Assembly: GCA_013122435.1 (NCBI GenBank)
Contig: WYDT01000022.1
Span: 1-64,000 of the forward strand
Direction: 5' to 3'
DNA from: Chloroflexi bacterium AL-N1
Lineage (GTDB): Bacteria; Chloroflexota; Chloroflexia; Chloroflexales; Roseiflexaceae
Length of the DNA: 64,000 nucleotides
The notes beneath the pieces were generated by a model that ran no database searches, was not told the origin of the DNA, and saw nothing but the letters and a program-made list of their open reading frames with translations. Positions 8,647-17,919 of this stretch are shown in pieces; the first letter of the stretch is position 1, and every line of letters begins with the position of its first letter. The translations under genes were made by a program, and so were the position numbers.

Positions 8647-11600
8647 GTGAACATTCTACTACGATCTGTTATTCGCATAATTCAACGAAGATATCTACCC
8701 ATTTTATACTGGGTAGTTCGTGCCTTTGCGCTGATGATGATATTTGCTGGTTTGGGAGTATCGTTAGTCCATGCACAAAACACTCAACCTCCAGATCAAG
8801 CACCCGTCACCACTGCACCTGATGGGGTGAGTCAAACAGATGTTGGGACGGCTGACACCCCAGAGATTTTTGATCCTGATCTAGCCGTGGGCGTAACCAA
8901 CACCACAGCTGCCCTCTCGCCTGAGCTTGCGCTTCCCCTAGGTGCAGCCAGTGCCGTAACCCTCCTTGCTTCAGCAAGCAACACATCCAGAGGAAGACAA
9001 ACAACACCCAACTTATCTCGGAGCCAGGTCAGTCAGACTACAACAGCTTCGCGTGAACAAACCAATCCAACGCTGGTTGCTCAAGCATCGTCTGAATCAG
9101 ATGAGTCTGAAGAAGGAGGATTGAGATGGCCTGACTGGGCACTTCCCGTCGTTGGTTTTGTAACGAGTCAAAGTCAATCATTCTGGCAAGGCTTGGTTCA
9201 AACGGGTCAACGCACGATTATACCAGGCTTCAGACTGGTAGTTGAGGGTGGAAAAGTTGTATTGAAGTGGGTTGTTGGGGGGCTGACAGTGGCAAAACTG
9301 ACCGTTGCTACCCTGATTGGGGGCGCACTCGTACTGCTATGGCAGGAACCCGCTCATGCTCCTACAGCGCCTCCTCAAAGCCCTGATCAACCAGTTCCTG
9401 AGCCACAAATACCACCAGCGACAACAACTCCACAGCCAGCTCCAACTCAGCAAACACCGCCAGTAACCACATCTCCACCTCCACAAGCACCACCAGCAGT
9501 ACAACCCGCTCCACAACCACAACTGCCTGCGGAATATCCCCAATGGAAACAACAGGCTCAACAATTTGAGCAGAATGTTGTAAATGGGGTTTATTCCAAC
9601 AGTAGCCAGGACTATCAATCTGCCACTGCATATTTGCAAAATCTACAAAATCTCAATCAGCAACTCATTGCACACGGTCTCCCAGGAGTAACGACGCAAG
9701 GATATATTGATCAAGTTGGTGCGCGGTTACGGGCAGGACGATATGTTTCCCAGATCAGTTACCATTTGCGCGAGGCCCAAGCTGGTCGTACAGTAAATTA
9801 TGAAGCGTTTCGTCGCCTTACCAACGACGCCCTTATTTTTAGCAACCGCATCGATGAACGATGGCCAGGAATAGGTTTTTATTCTTCATATGAACGCGAC
9901 AATCATCTAGCATTGGTCCGCGAGTTTCAAATACCAGACACTCTTCCGACCACCCCAACTGAAGTGCCAACACCCGGTACAGAACCAGCACCAGAGCCTG
10001 AACCACCGGAAGAAGAGCCACCGGAAAATCCGCTACCCTTACCCTACGTACCTGATCAGACAGAACCACCAACATCGACGCCTGTCCCCGATATTGAGGG
10101 GCAGCAGCCAACTAATTCTACACCTGTACAGGTACCCCCACCCATCCATGTACCTGACCAGCCTGGCGAAGATCCCATCTTTATATTTACACCTATACCT
10201 GATCTGGATCGCTTACTAGATGAGGATAATCCACCGTTTGTCATCAATCCACAACCGGAAGAACCCGTATTTGTCCCTAATTTGGTTCCAGAACAGCCAT
10301 TACCACGGGTAGAACCACCACCGAATAATACCCCATCTAATACACCACCCATTCAAGCCAGCGCGAACAATGATCAACCTGGAGAGCATCGTCCGGCACC
10401 GGACGACAACAACCCTGGGGTAGAAGGACCAGATGGCCGTGCGCCACATATTGGTGATGAGCCAGAGGAGGTGGAGCAACCTCAAGAAGCTATCGATCCT
10501 GATTACGGATTTGATCCATTGCGTAGATTACGCCAGTCGGCAGAAGCCGCAGCGGATTTGACGCAACGCTTCTGGGAAAGCCAGACTGGTCGTATACTTG
10601 GCGCCATATTAGGCATTGGCACAAGTATGACCAATCCTCAACAACTACCACAATCCTCAGTACCAGATCCATTTCAGCCACCTGCCGGGCCAACACAGGT
10701 TGAGGCACCACGACCCACACCACGCGAACCGTATCCGGTGCAACCACATCAGACTATACCAAAATCACCAAGGAGGCCCAGAAATGAAGAAGAAGACTCA
10801 GATGAGCCAACTCCTGGCCTATCACCAGATCCCGACCCAGATCCACCTATCACACCTGAAATTGTTCCGGATGATGTTGAGTTGCCACCGATGCGCCCTG
10901 CCGATCCAGATGCAACATTTCAAATGCCTGGTGGATCAACCAATACACCACGACCAGCATTACCACCCGCACCAGCACCAGCACCAGCAGGGATTTTGCC
11001 ACCAGCATCTTCACCTGCAGGACCACCGATGTTACCACCTGCCACCAGCCCCAACCAACCTGCGCCAAATAGTCCGTCTTCCAGTGTACCCAACATCCCA
11101 CAGGCGGGAAGCACACCTCAGAATGCGCTGCCACCAGGCCAAACTCAACCATCTCAACCGGCAGCAGACCCACAGCAGGAACTGAGAAATATACTTGGTG
11201 ACATTCCCCCAGTATTCAAACTGGCCAGCAACGATGCTCAATTTGGCTATGCTGGTGCTCACACACTTGATCGACATGGGCCCAACATCCCATTAAGTTC
11301 AAGCAATCCAGCCGCACGTACCATTGAGAGTCGTGTTATCGATGGACACGGAACAGGGTGGGGCACCACACAAAACTTTTCATATCGATGGGTCAGCGAA
11401 AGCACAGCCAATGAAATTATCGACAAGCATGTAGTTGAGAACTGGGAGGTTATTCAAGAATCACTGGTGCAGCGTGGATCATACGCAGCGACATTTGATG
11501 CAGGTAGATTGGCTGGTGAAGGTTTCTACAATCAGAATGCTTACGTGGGAGGAACACGTGTGGCAGTCCCTGATCAAACAAGCCATGTCACAGTGGTTAT

Positions 11601-11712
11601 CCGACTTGATCCGATAACACAAACCATACCCTATATACATACATCTTTTCCAACATATCAACCACTCAGTGACTCAAATCATATTATTATCAATGAGGTT
11701 GAATCACCATAG
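8647..11712 (+). CDS. Large exported polymorphic-toxin-like protein with C-terminal RNase A-like (CdiA-CT type) domain
   Basis: The protein has 1021 residues starting with GTG (AGAAGGAG upstream). The N-terminus has a signal or anchor (about 25-44) ending VHA-QN, then QPPDQAP as in the 5399 toxin. PDWALPVVGF lies near 160-170, a hydrophobic segment is at about 203-236, and a long Pro/Gln/Thr-rich stalk follows, interrupted by a small helical domain (about 295-420). The C-terminal 150 residues begin AGAHTLDRHG (His872, His877), then show S/F, NWEVI, FDAGRLAGEGF, VTVVIRLD and HTSFPT. That order of motifs matches the bacterial RNase A-like CdiA-CT domain (from memory). It probably degrades RNA in target cells. 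A small cytosolic gene follows directly as candidate immunity. The toxin family is likely but unverified. Confidence 0.75.
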   Translation: MNILLRSVIRIIQRRYLPILYWVVRAFALMMIFAGLGVSLVHAQNTQPPDQAPVTTAPDGVSQTDVGTADTPEIFDPDLAVGVTNTTAALSPELALPLGAASAVTLLASASNTSRGRQTTPNLSRSQVSQTTTASREQTNPTLVAQASSESDESEEGGLRWPDWALPVVGFVTSQSQSFWQGLVQTGQRTIIPGFRLVVEGGKVVLKWVVGGLTVAKLTVATLIGGALVLLWQEPAHAPTAPPQSPDQPVPEPQIPPATTTPQPAPTQQTPPVTTSPPPQAPPAVQPAPQPQLPAEYPQWKQQAQQFEQNVVNGVYSNSSQDYQSATAYLQNLQNLNQQLIAHGLPGVTTQGYIDQVGARLRAGRYVSQISYHLREAQAGRTVNYEAFRRLTNDALIFSNRIDERWPGIGFYSSYERDNHLALVREFQIPDTLPTTPTEVPTPGTEPAPEPEPPEEEPPENPLPLPYVPDQTEPPTSTPVPDIEGQQPTNSTPVQVPPPIHVPDQPGEDPIFIFTPIPDLDRLLDEDNPPFVINPQPEEPVFVPNLVPEQPLPRVEPPPNNTPSNTPPIQASANNDQPGEHRPAPDDNNPGVEGPDGRAPHIGDEPEEVEQPQEAIDPDYGFDPLRRLRQSAEAAADLTQRFWESQTGRILGAILGIGTSMTNPQQLPQSSVPDPFQPPAGPTQVEAPRPTPREPYPVQPHQTIPKSPRRPRNEEEDSDEPTPGLSPDPDPDPPITPEIVPDDVELPPMRPADPDATFQMPGGSTNTPRPALPPAPAPAPAGILPPASSPAGPPMLPPATSPNQPAPNSPSSSVPNIPQAGSTPQNALPPGQTQPSQPAADPQQELRNILGDIPPVFKLASNDAQFGYAGAHTLDRHGPNIPLSSSNPAARTIESRVIDGHGTGWGTTQNFSYRWVSESTANEIIDKHVVENWEVIQESLVQRGSYAATFDAGRLAGEGFYNQNAYVGGTRVAVPDQTSHVTVVIRLDPITQTIPYIHTSFPTYQPLSDSNHIIINEVESP

Positions 11713-11785
11713 CGAGATGAAGATACATGTGCCAAAAACTAGCTTGGGTTTTCAGTCTTGAGCACATAGATAAGGAGCACTCCTA

Positions 11786-12130
11786 ATGTATACCAAAACC
11801 AATCATCAATCATCTCACAATATATCTCCTGAATTAACACTAGTTCTGCAAGAAGCTAAAGAATTCCTCTTGTGTTACTTTGCTGATACATTATCAGAGG
11901 CAGAAACAAAATCTCAATTACGGCAGGCTCTCAATTTCAACCCGCTTATTCTACATGAAGGAATACGTTCTATTAAAAAACTTTTAAATGCACAACTTCC
12001 TCCAAATACATTACTCAACCTGGTCTTGTGGAGTGTCAACACGCCACTAGAGACCCCAAACGATGAAAATGCCGAAGAATGGCTTAAGAAAGCCGTGCAG
12101 ATGGCTCAATTCATTCTAGATACACATTAA
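11786..12130 (+). CDS. Candidate immunity protein for the RNase A-like toxin
   Basis: This soluble, apparently all-helical protein has 114 residues, with GATAAGGAGCACTCCTA before the ATG. It starts 73 bases after the toxin gene, where cdiI-type immunity genes lie. It has no signal peptide and no motif that I can name with confidence; Leu/Ala-rich helices and an acidic stretch (TPNDENAEEW) are visible. Size and position suit an inhibitor that binds the toxin's C-terminal domain. It could be an unrelated small gene, so the call rests mainly on context. Confidence 0.5.
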   Translation: MYTKTNHQSSHNISPELTLVLQEAKEFLLCYFADTLSEAETKSQLRQALNFNPLILHEGIRSIKKLLNAQLPPNTLLNLVLWSVNTPLETPNDENAEEWLKKAVQMAQFILDTH

Positions 12131-12494
12131 AACCTCATAGTCAAATTAAGCAACTACCAGTTACAGATTTAAACATTTGTGGCTGATAGTTGCGTATCTT
12201 CCCCAAAAAACCTACCCACCTCAAAATACCCAATTGATAATCCTATTATCACAACAATATATATAAAAGACAAACATGATAAGTACTAACATCGGCAATG
12301 ATATTTATTACTTTTATAGTGCTTAGATGATTTTCATTCATTTTGTTACACATCGCTTACAAAGCCTACTGTTACTTGTAAATATTTCTTGCTACACTAG
12401 ATCGTAAGCAACGTATTATAGCTCTCATACTGTAGAGCAATTTTCAATCGATTTTATGAATAATTTGTAACCGTGGTGCCAGAGGAGGCTTGCC
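12131..12494. other. Intergenic region with weak hairpin
   Basis: No gene is seen. GCAACTACCAG (12150-12160) and CTGATAGTTGC (12183-12193) can pair with one mismatch, a possible terminator for the toxin-immunity transcript. The rest is AT-rich and should contain the promoter of the gene at 12495. Confidence 0.4.
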
Positions 12495-14369
12495 ATGTGG
12501 TTTAACTATGCCCATAAATTGCTCGCGGGAGTCATGGTATTGCTGGTGCTTTACCATGTGCTTCCTACACACGCAACAGCACACCCATCATTCACTGCAA
12601 CATTCGCGCGTGCCACAGATGCCACTAATGTTCCAACCGTTGAGGAAACACCAGATCCAAGATCAACAAGTGTCCCGGCGACACCTGTTCCCGCCGCAAC
12701 CGATGTTCCCAACCCGCCAGATGCTCCTGCTCCAACAGACGTACCCACACCAACGGACGTGCCTGCGACATCTGTTCCTGTCCCAACCAATGTACCCGCC
12801 CCATCAAACACACCGGAGCCCACTGACACAACCATACCCAATACACCTGTACCAACAATGGTCGAACCATCAGTAGCACCTACTACAACATCCGAAACAC
12901 CACCTACTGCCACATCCGAACGATCTACACATACACCAGATATTCCACCGACACACACACCGGAGCATTTGACCCATACGCCACAGACTCAGACTCCCAC
13001 TAGTCAGGCGACTATCCAACCAACAACAACGAACGAGGTAACTCCCACATTAATACCAACTGAGACACTGACTCCAACAACCACTCTTGATACATGTATG
13101 GTAGATGCACAAGATGCTCTATCTGCACAGATCATAGGGCGTGGAAAAGTGCGTTTTGAAAACCACAGCACGAAATGCAGTTACCCAGTTGGCATAGCAG
13201 CATATAGCATTCCCAGCGGCAATCCCAATGATCCAGATATTGATGCACAAATGTGGTTTGCCGACTCAGAACAAAATGGCGTACCGTATGAACTTGGTCC
13301 AGCTGCGGATGCAGAAGCGCCGAATGAACAGGTCCTCGAGATACCCACGCCCCTTTGTGATGCGATCCAACTCGATGCTTTTGTTGGTGAAGCACTCAAA
13401 TCACTCAATGGTCAACGGTATGGATCACGTTTACTCACCGCAGGGCGATACGCACCGGCCAAAACAGACTGTGATGAGCTAACAGGTCAGGTTATTTTCG
13501 ATCAAAATTCAAGAATGACGTGTCTGACTCATGCAGACTACATTGTTGTTGAAGGAGCAGTTGTGCTCCAGCCAGAAGAAAAACATGCACAACTCCAATT
13601 AACATGGCACACCCAAATGCCAGAAACACACCAATCCTCGCTTCAATCTAAGTTGATGGAGGTAAGGCACGGTGATGACTTCGAAGTCAATATACCGTGG
13701 CCGGGAGTACCACAGGAAACTGAGGTTGAAATGGTGAATGTACTAGTCGAAGGTGTATTGCTCAATGAAAGTGATGAACAAATAGCTGAAAGTTACTCCA
13801 GCAGTGGCATATACTGGTATGATTGGCTTGAGTGTCAGGCGCCCCAACTACCACCATCGCCTACCAACACCATACCGCCAAGTTCGCCAACGCCTGTGCC
13901 TTCTGCCACTGGTGTGAGAAGCACAGCCACACCAGAACCTTCCACTACGATAATCCCGAGCACAGCTACGCCGGAATCCTCCACTACAGCAGTACCAAGT
14001 ACAGCTACACCTGTGCCTTCCGCCACTGCACACACGACATCAGATGTCCCACCAACGAGCAAACCGCGTCGTACAGTAACACCAGAACCAGCGAATAGTA
14101 CACCTTACCATAATATTACGGTACCAGAAAAAGCGACTGCAACACCACAGGTAGCAACAGCCGATATTCCGATAGAGCAACTATCGATAGAGCCAACCGT
14201 AACAACAGCGGCATCAGTTTTTTACAAGCCAGATCCGATACCAGCCAGACTTCCTGATACAAGTACAACCAACAACACACCCTTGTTTGTCTTGTTTGGT
14301 AGTGGAGTGCTTATAGTACTCACGGGCGTATATTTGCGATGGCGTTATCGCAGGACAAACGTGTGGTAA
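12495..14369 (+). CDS. Thr/Pro-rich cell-surface protein with LPDTS sorting-like C-terminus
   Basis: The protein has 624 residues. It opens with a signal peptide (hydrophobic about 10-24) and a long Thr/Pro/Val-rich stalk (about 40-195). A Cys-containing globular part (about 199-440) has the segment HSTKCSYPVGIAAYS, and a second Thr/Pro stalk (about 450-570) follows. The C-terminus reads LPDTS (586-590), a hydrophobic helix, then RWRYRR, the three-part layout of sortase substrates. AGAGGAGGC precedes the ATG. The globular part has several cysteines that may form disulfides. It follows the toxin locus on the same strand but has its own upstream region. The sortase reading is inference; a simple membrane anchor would give the same layout. 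Confidence 0.65.
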   Translation: MWFNYAHKLLAGVMVLLVLYHVLPTHATAHPSFTATFARATDATNVPTVEETPDPRSTSVPATPVPAATDVPNPPDAPAPTDVPTPTDVPATSVPVPTNVPAPSNTPEPTDTTIPNTPVPTMVEPSVAPTTTSETPPTATSERSTHTPDIPPTHTPEHLTHTPQTQTPTSQATIQPTTTNEVTPTLIPTETLTPTTTLDTCMVDAQDALSAQIIGRGKVRFENHSTKCSYPVGIAAYSIPSGNPNDPDIDAQMWFADSEQNGVPYELGPAADAEAPNEQVLEIPTPLCDAIQLDAFVGEALKSLNGQRYGSRLLTAGRYAPAKTDCDELTGQVIFDQNSRMTCLTHADYIVVEGAVVLQPEEKHAQLQLTWHTQMPETHQSSLQSKLMEVRHGDDFEVNIPWPGVPQETEVEMVNVLVEGVLLNESDEQIAESYSSSGIYWYDWLECQAPQLPPSPTNTIPPSSPTPVPSATGVRSTATPEPSTTIIPSTATPESSTTAVPSTATPVPSATAHTTSDVPPTSKPRRTVTPEPANSTPYHNITVPEKATATPQVATADIPIEQLSIEPTVTTAASVFYKPDPIPARLPDTSTTNNTPLFVLFGSGVLIVLTGVYLRWRYRRTNVW

Positions 14370-14410
14370 AAAAATAATGTCTTTTGATAAAACCAGGCAT
14401 CACTAATCTG

Positions 14411-14463
14411 TGAACACTGTCATTGTTGGAGAATTTACACTCGTAAACAATTGACAGTGTTCA
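14411..14463. terminator. Strong hairpin between convergent genes
   Basis: TGAACACTGTCA (14411-14422) pairs perfectly with TGACAGTGTTCA (14452-14463), and further pairing inside (TTGTT with AACAA) is separated by one bulge. It lies between the surface-protein gene (+) and the histidine kinase (-) and could stop transcription from both sides, though no long T-run follows. Confidence 0.6.
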
Positions 14464-14528
14464 TGTACCACATCAAGAGAGGAGCATCAGTCTTCAGAAG
14501 CATATGAGTTATACAACACACCTATATA

Positions 14529-15926
14529 CTATCGGGATGCTGCATAATGACGAACGCGAATATCTGGCATGGATTCCACTCGTGGAAAGCAAATACGAAC
14601 CCGCGCACCAGATCGCCAATTGTCTAAACTGATCGAACCTTGAAATGCAGCAACGTTAGAACTAATACCTACCAGACCTAAACCAATACCATGAGCGCGA
14701 TAATCAACTGCGAGATGCAGCGATCGTTCTAACAACCATGGAGGAAAGCCTGCTCCATCGTCTTCAATTATCAATTCAACATCAGAGGAAGCGCTTTGGC
14801 AAATCGCAATATGAATTGATTGAGCACCGGCAGCCACGCTATTGAGCACCAGATTCTCTAGAATGCGTTGAATTTCACCTTCGCGTCCACGAATACAATA
14901 CGAGCCAGCAGCTCTAAAATGAAGCGTTGTCGGTGCCATTTCTTGAGCTGAAGAACTTATGCTGGCCCAGCGTTGGAGTTCAGGAATATAGGCTTGTACG
15001 GTTGAGGTCAGATCAATCATCGAAAGTGTATGCCGTGTTCCTGTGCTTAACACTTTTGCCTCATCCATCAATGCATCAATGCGTACACGCAGACAGAGCA
15101 ATAACGGCTCCAATTGCTTCATAAACATATGTGTTGTGGCTGTATCAAGCGTAGAATCTTGCAACAACTGGGTAATACGCATTGCCGTGTTACACGGTGC
15201 ACGAAGATCATGCTGTGCGGATAATAATCGCTGATGGTATTCCTCCAGTATTCTGGAACGTGCTTCAATATGTGCGCGTTCAACCGCTTCACGTTCACGT
15301 TCAGAGAGCATCAGGGTGGCTCGATCAAGGACACGTTGACATCCATAACCAATAATAGTGAAGAAAGCTAAAGAACTCGTGGTTACAAGGAACAGTGCAG
15401 GTAAGGCTTCCGTCTGTATATGTGGCCCCACTACAACAAGACCTCCAAATGCCAGATATACCATCAGGCCAATGCAAAACGTAGCGCGTATTGGTAAGGC
15501 AATGGCCGGGAGTGCAAATATAAATGTGAGGGTAAGAAACCCACCAGCATCACCAGTTAACCATATAAAACCAAAAACACCCAAAACTTTCACTACAATT
15601 ATTGCAGTGAGTGCTGCTGCTGGTCGTTCACGATGCAAAAGAAGGAGAACCAATCCCACCAGAACACTGAGATGAGCAATATGCTGCGGTAGTACAATTG
15701 GAGGATAAAGGTCTCGCACCCAAATTTGATTCCATAGAAACAAAGCAGTGATAAGATCCAATGGCACACAGATAAGCAAAAAGGCAATTACCACTATTTG
15801 AAGCAACTGCGTGTGCAATTGTGTGCGTAGTTCTTGTACACCAGCTGGGACTTGAGCCGACCTGAGTGGGGCAAAGAGTGTCACCACTAGCATCTGTACA
15901 TAATGTTGCCATGGATAAAGACGCAT
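14529..15926 (-). CDS. Membrane sensor histidine kinase
   Basis: The protein has 465 residues. Five or six membrane helices (about 42-65, 84-98, 104-124, 128-146, 150-168, 176-195) are followed by a short coiled coil (200-235). The dimerisation and phosphoacceptor part contains AQHDLRAP, with His239 in a slightly unusual H-box. A HATPase domain follows with the N-box (ENLVLNSVAAGA), G1 (EDDGAGFP) and G2 (HGIGLGL). It should autophosphorylate and pass phosphate to a response regulator. The regulator at 16514 is divergent, 587 bases away, and is the natural partner. The membrane part does not match a named sensor module that I know. Confidence 0.85.
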   Translation of the reverse strand: MRLYPWQHYVQMLVVTLFAPLRSAQVPAGVQELRTQLHTQLLQIVVIAFLLICVPLDLITALFLWNQIWVRDLYPPIVLPQHIAHLSVLVGLVLLLLHRERPAAALTAIIVVKVLGVFGFIWLTGDAGGFLTLTFIFALPAIALPIRATFCIGLMVYLAFGGLVVVGPHIQTEALPALFLVTTSSLAFFTIIGYGCQRVLDRATLMLSEREREAVERAHIEARSRILEEYHQRLLSAQHDLRAPCNTAMRITQLLQDSTLDTATTHMFMKQLEPLLLCLRVRIDALMDEAKVLSTGTRHTLSMIDLTSTVQAYIPELQRWASISSSAQEMAPTTLHFRAAGSYCIRGREGEIQRILENLVLNSVAAGAQSIHIAICQSASSDVELIIEDDGAGFPPWLLERSLHLAVDYRAHGIGLGLVGISSNVAAFQGSISLDNWRSGARVRICFPRVESMPDIRVRHYAASR

Positions 15927-16513
15927 AGATATCCTTTCAATGCTAGAGAACTACCGTGAGGACACACAACTATCGCTTCATGTCCGTGTCATATGCGAGA
16001 AGATAACACAAAGAAACCATTATGAGAAGCACATAGCAGCCATGTCTCGTCACTATCTGTATCTATTTGTAAAATCCCAAAGACAAAAATGCGCTGTACA
16101 ATTCTTTTTGTAGCTTCCCTCACCTCTGTCAAGGTAGTTTATGAACTTCTCGAAGCTGGTAGTTATGTTAATCAAATGCTGGCAATACAACGATATACGT
16201 TAGATGCCCAGAAAACATCTTCCATGCATTGTTTAGGACAATTTGCAGATCGTGAGTGGGAAGCAACACTACCTCTTACCATAATACGTATGCCTATGGA
16301 AACAGCTTTATCACAAACAGTAAGAACACATCAGTCCTTGTAGCATAACTCCACTAACTTTTAATACAGTATTTTCACATTAAAAAGGTGTATTTTTTGA
16401 TCATTTTGTCATTTACCATTGATTCAGGTATGCTATATTTATGGTAACATAGATAGGAAAGTTTCGACACCATTTTAACTTAAGACATTCCTTGAGACCT
16501 CGGAGGTTCTAGT
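15927..16513. other. Divergent intergenic region between kinase and regulator
   Basis: A possible reading frame at 16089-16343 lacks a Shine-Dalgarno sequence and resembles nothing, so I do not call it. The region ends with a promoter-like pair listed separately. Confidence 0.45.
16406..16434 (+). promoter_or_regulatory. Sigma-70-like promoter of the response regulator
   Basis: TTGTCA (16406-16411), a 17-base spacer and TATGCT (16429-16434) match the housekeeping consensus well and lie 80 bases before the GTG start of the regulator gene. Confidence 0.55.
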
Positions 16514-17353
16514 GTGACGTGTGCTATCTTAATCGAGGACGATCTCCTCGACGCACAGGTTGAGCGGATCACGCTTAGGCAAGTGGGCTTTCAAGTCACT
16601 CATGCTCCGTCAATTCTTGATGGTGAGACACACATTATGAGATTGCTGGACGTAACAACACCACCCTCACGAACTGCCATCATTCTTGATTTGCGTATGC
16701 CACATCCAAGCGATCCGGCATTGGAAGGTGCTGTTTTGGCAGCAGCGCTGACACGCCGTATGCAAGAACGACTCATTCATCCTGCGATCGTAGTTGCATT
16801 AACCAACTATATAAGCCAGGAACGGGAAGAAGAAGCCATGTATGCCGGGTGTCAACGTGTCTTTACCAAGCCTCTTACAAACAGCCAAGCACATTGGCTC
16901 TGGGCACAAGTCCAGAAACCAGTTACACCAATCCTGGCAACTGACCCAGGCAGGAAATTATATCAACGCAAAGCTGAGGAAATTCTCGACATTGTCCGCC
17001 GTGGACAACCTCCGCACGTATGGGTTGATTATGATGTACATCTTGTACTATGTGCCCTTACCAGCTACCCCCAACCATTAGATATGGATCAGATGCGACA
17101 GGGGAACTTACTACGTGCTCTTGGCGGTCACGCTACTGCCATATCGATCCTACAACACTGTGCAATACAACTTGACGAACCCTACAATCGCATTTTGCAA
17201 GCATTTCTTGATGGAGAAAACCGACGTAACATTCGCAGTACCTTAATCGATAGTGGCTACAGTCGCACACATAGTTATTACTGTATCAGTGAACTCCCGT
17301 CACGTGTCAGCATGTGGTTACAACAACATCCTGCTGTATACCCTGGTACCTAA
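16514..17353 (+). CDS. Response regulator with unrecognised helical output domain
   Basis: The protein has 279 residues, starting with GTG preceded by CGGAGGTTCTAGT. The receiver domain occupies about 1-130, with the acidic pair at E8-D9-D10, phosphoacceptor D59 (LDLRMP) and K119 (FTKPL). The remaining 150 residues are helical. The last part (NRRNIRSTLIDSGYSRTHSY) could be a helix-turn-helix, which would make it a DNA-binding regulator, but it is not a standard LuxR, OmpR or Fis domain. The divergent histidine kinase at 14529 is the probable partner. The receiver assignment is certain; the output function is open. Confidence 0.8.
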   Translation: MTCAILIEDDLLDAQVERITLRQVGFQVTHAPSILDGETHIMRLLDVTTPPSRTAIILDLRMPHPSDPALEGAVLAAALTRRMQERLIHPAIVVALTNYISQEREEEAMYAGCQRVFTKPLTNSQAHWLWAQVQKPVTPILATDPGRKLYQRKAEEILDIVRRGQPPHVWVDYDVHLVLCALTSYPQPLDMDQMRQGNLLRALGGHATAISILQHCAIQLDEPYNRILQAFLDGENRRNIRSTLIDSGYSRTHSYYCISELPSRVSMWLQQHPAVYPGT

Positions 17354-17825
17354 ACACATAGAACAGTTACACAAAGAATTAATGTGAAAAGGCATCGTCA
17401 GTGACAAACAAGCGCCCTTTACTTCCTGGCTCAATTTCATAAAGATTTTGATGCTGTCGACCAAACAATTACTATATGCATCATCGTTTGGAGTGCCTTA
17501 TAGCCTAGTAGCTACATCTATAGATGTGATGATCGATAGAACGAGAGCCATCCTCTATTACTATTCAACACAAAATGGCAATTCCGCACGGGTAGACTTG
17601 TCATGCAGTCGCACAATTATAGGACAATTATAGGACAGTTTGCTCACTTTACCGACAGAATCAAAATAGATATAGTACCAATCATCTCGCATCACGCTGC
17701 GAAATCAGCGCTGTGGCTCACACAATATATGGAAATGAAACTTCTCAATCTCACACACGTATATGGTATAACTTAGTCTTAAGAAATCTTAGTATAGAAT
17801 TGTATACGATTCTCAGGGGACTCAC
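17354..17825. other. Intergenic region
   Basis: No convincing gene is seen. A directly repeated 11-mer, ACAATTATAGG, occurs twice in tandem (17613-17634). Confidence 0.4.
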
Positions 17826-17885
17826 ATGACCACAGACAACTTAGAGAGAAAAGCCCATCTTTCATGGTTGTTACACACTGTCTAG
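17826..17885 (+). CDS. Possible 19-codon leader peptide before the SARP gene
   Basis: ATG to TAG encodes MTTDNLERKAHLSWLLHTV. GGGGA stands five bases before the ATG, a better ribosome site than that of the large gene starting 35 bases later. It could be a regulatory leader peptide. A frame this short is weak evidence by itself. Confidence 0.25.
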   Translation: MTTDNLERKAHLSWLLHTV

Positions 17886-17919
17886 CTTATTCAACTTACA
17901 GATTGCGTAGAGCAAAGCA

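Noticed and set aside
12551..12958. A minus-strand Gly/Val/Thr-rich frame opposite the surface protein
   Set aside because: Again a shadow of the Thr/Pro-rich coding sequence, without its own start signals.
16089..16343. An 84-codon open frame between the divergent kinase and regulator
   Set aside because: No Shine-Dalgarno sequence and no recognisable protein pattern; it lies in the expected promoter region.
17613..17634. Tandem 11-mer ACAATTATAGG x2 as a possible iteron or CRISPR-like repeat
   Set aside because: Only two copies with no spacers or associated genes.
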